Source of the DNA: Panorpa germanica
Taxonomy: Eukaryota > Arthropoda > Insecta > Mecoptera > Panorpidae
Direction: 5' to 3'
Assembly: GCA_963678705.1 (NCBI GenBank)
Contig: OY783208.1
Coordinates: 20,982,207-21,046,206, forward strand
DNA: 64,000 nt
A program made the position numbers and the translations under genes. Every line of letters starts with the position of its first letter. Position 1 is the stretch's first letter. The notes below the pieces were generated by a model. It was not told the origin of the DNA, did no database searches, and worked only from the letters and a program-made list of their open reading frames with translations. Below, in pieces: positions 62,447 through 64,000 of this stretch.

Positions 62447-64000
62447 GGGGGTTCTCCTATGTGACGGCCTGTTTTTCAAGCATTTTTTTAGAATCTTTTT
62501 TGACGTCCAATGAAAATAGAGAACTTTGAGATTATATCAGTTATTTATTTCTATTTTAAAAGTATGAAAAACAAATTTCATGTAAATATTTTCATTAAAA
62601 CGTATGCTGTACCACTCTAAAAATACTTGCCTCAAAAAAAGGTAGCGTGAAATTCCTCTACAATTTCGGCTTATCTGAAAGAAAAACAAAAAACGGAGAT
62701 TTTATCTATAGACCTTGAACTAGAACTAGAAAATGAACTAGAATCATTTGAAAATATTGAAAATTGAGTTTTTGGCAGACTTCTGAAAAGAAAGTTTCTA
62801 ATTTCATGACTTTTTTTCTACTTTTCCGTTTTTAATAATTAGAAATATATAAATACTTTTGGAAGATTTGGAAGAATCGGTCAAACCGTGCTGGAGATAT
62901 GATGGAGGAAACTTTGAAAAACATTTTTCAAACACACAGTTTTCAGAAAAACGGGTTTAAAGTTTTAAGTATGGTTAAAATTATGAAAATCTTAATTTAC
63001 TAGCCCTCTAAAAATAGTTGGTACATACCTTAGGTATATTATTACAAATAAAATACTAAAAGTCCTTACTGATCGCATATCTGCAAGAAAAGTTATTCAA
63101 GGTCAATGATAAACAAAAATGGTTTTTCCAATTTTTACGGTAAACGGTAAGTTTTATTATAAAAATAGATTAGACAAAAGTTGTAATGTAATTAGTTGTA
63201 ATTAATGAAATTATCGACAAGAATTGTTCTTATACTTTTTTTTCTAAGAGTCACAATTCCTGAGATATTGCTATTCTAAAAGTTGAAGAAGTCGTTGACT
63301 ACATAATATGAGATAATATTGTGAGGTACTGTTTCGTTTGTTTTTGAATTTAATTTGTAGTAATGTCAATAATATGCGATAAAAATTGACTATTACTGAA
63401 TCAAGATAACACTATTGTCGTGTTATCTTACATATTCTTGAGCAAATGAAATTGCTCTAAATAAGTAAATTGATTTCATAATTCTTATATTATGTGAATA
63501 TCTTACCATCTGTTAAGTTTATTGGTGCTTTACATAAAATATTTTAACTTGCACTTTAAATAGTCAATTTAGGACTGTGGTCCTAAGAAGCCCGTGAAGT
63601 ATTATTAAAAAAAATTAAAAAAAAGTCAATTTAAATTCCATTACATAACTGTGTAACTGGGAAATGACCATATTCTCACAACCGTACCATTTGTATTTAC
63701 ACATATTATTTATATTATTTAAGTTACACAAACCAATATTTTTACTCATAATCAACATCCGATGGCGTGTACACCATAAAGGCGGTTCAGCGTACATATT
63801 ATTGTTTTCGGTGAATTAGAATCGCAATATTTCAGGAATAATAATTCTTAGAAACAAAAATAATGACAATTTTTGTAGATAATTTCATGATCTACAACTT
63901 TTGTCTGATAAATTTTTATGATAATTCTTACCGTTTACTGAGAAAATTGGAAAAACCATTTTTATTGACCAGTGACCTTGAATAACTTCTCATGCAGATG
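62447..64000. mobile_element. Large foldback element, cut by the window end
   Basis: The left terminus GGGGGTTCTCCTATGTGAC follows a TTAA (62443-62446). About 63077-63290 is an inverted copy of 63815-64000 (GGTTTTTCCAATTTT, AAACGGTAAG). By symmetry the right arm should run on for about 600 bases past the window. It sits in intron 20 of FAS copy 2. No transposase seen. Confidence 0.78.

Overview
This is an AT-rich, intron-rich animal sequence, almost certainly from an insect. The evidence is canonical GT/AG introns, an animal-type (type I, multidomain) fatty acid synthase, insect-style transposons (copia, mariner, hAT, Harbinger-like and TTAA elements, RNase H-bearing LINE) and a secreted sushi-domain gene. 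I cannot name the order or species.

Layout. 1-1826 (minus): the 5' part of a secreted sushi/CCP-repeat gene whose 3' end lies outside the window. Just upstream of it (1973-2305) is a 148-bp tandem repeat carrying kappaB-like and GATA-like sites. 2.3-10 kb is intergenic, with old repeats, a pyrimidine-rich block and a copia LTR retrotransposon (6295-9969) with internal deletions. 10-13.7 kb is upstream flank of the first FAS gene, with a hAT-type element and repeat copies. 13,712-42,105 (plus) is FAS copy 1, 32 recognisable coding exons (about 2,289 codons) covering KS-MAT-DH-psiME-ER-KR-ACP-TE. 42.1-50.1 kb is intergenic and repeat-rich (hAT, LINE, candidate solo LTR, repeat copies). 50,120-62,138 (plus) is FAS copy 2, with 20 exons seen (KS to the start of ER); it presumably continues beyond the window. 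62,447-64,000 is one side of a large foldback element cut by the window end.

The FAS genes are a tandem duplicate pair. Exon boundaries, phases and most exon lengths are identical; proteins agree at roughly nine residues in ten by eye; several introns and part of the upstream flank still align. The most interesting observation is that both copies have the same abnormal malonyl/acetyl transferase (MAT). The stretch that in other animal FASs forms the ferredoxin-like subdomain, with the catalytic His and the malonyl-binding Arg, is missing from inside one exon, and the oxyanion motif is eroded. Copy 1 additionally has Leu in place of the MAT nucleophilic Ser and an in-frame TAG in its ER domain. 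Copy 2 keeps the MAT Ser but has lost the conserved KS Lys, carries Gly-to-Arg in the DH motif, and has a 1-base deletion in exon 17 that a donor 4 bases downstream could repair. The locus may be a divergent, MAT-dead FAS lineage, or a decaying duplicate pair. The sequence alone does not decide.
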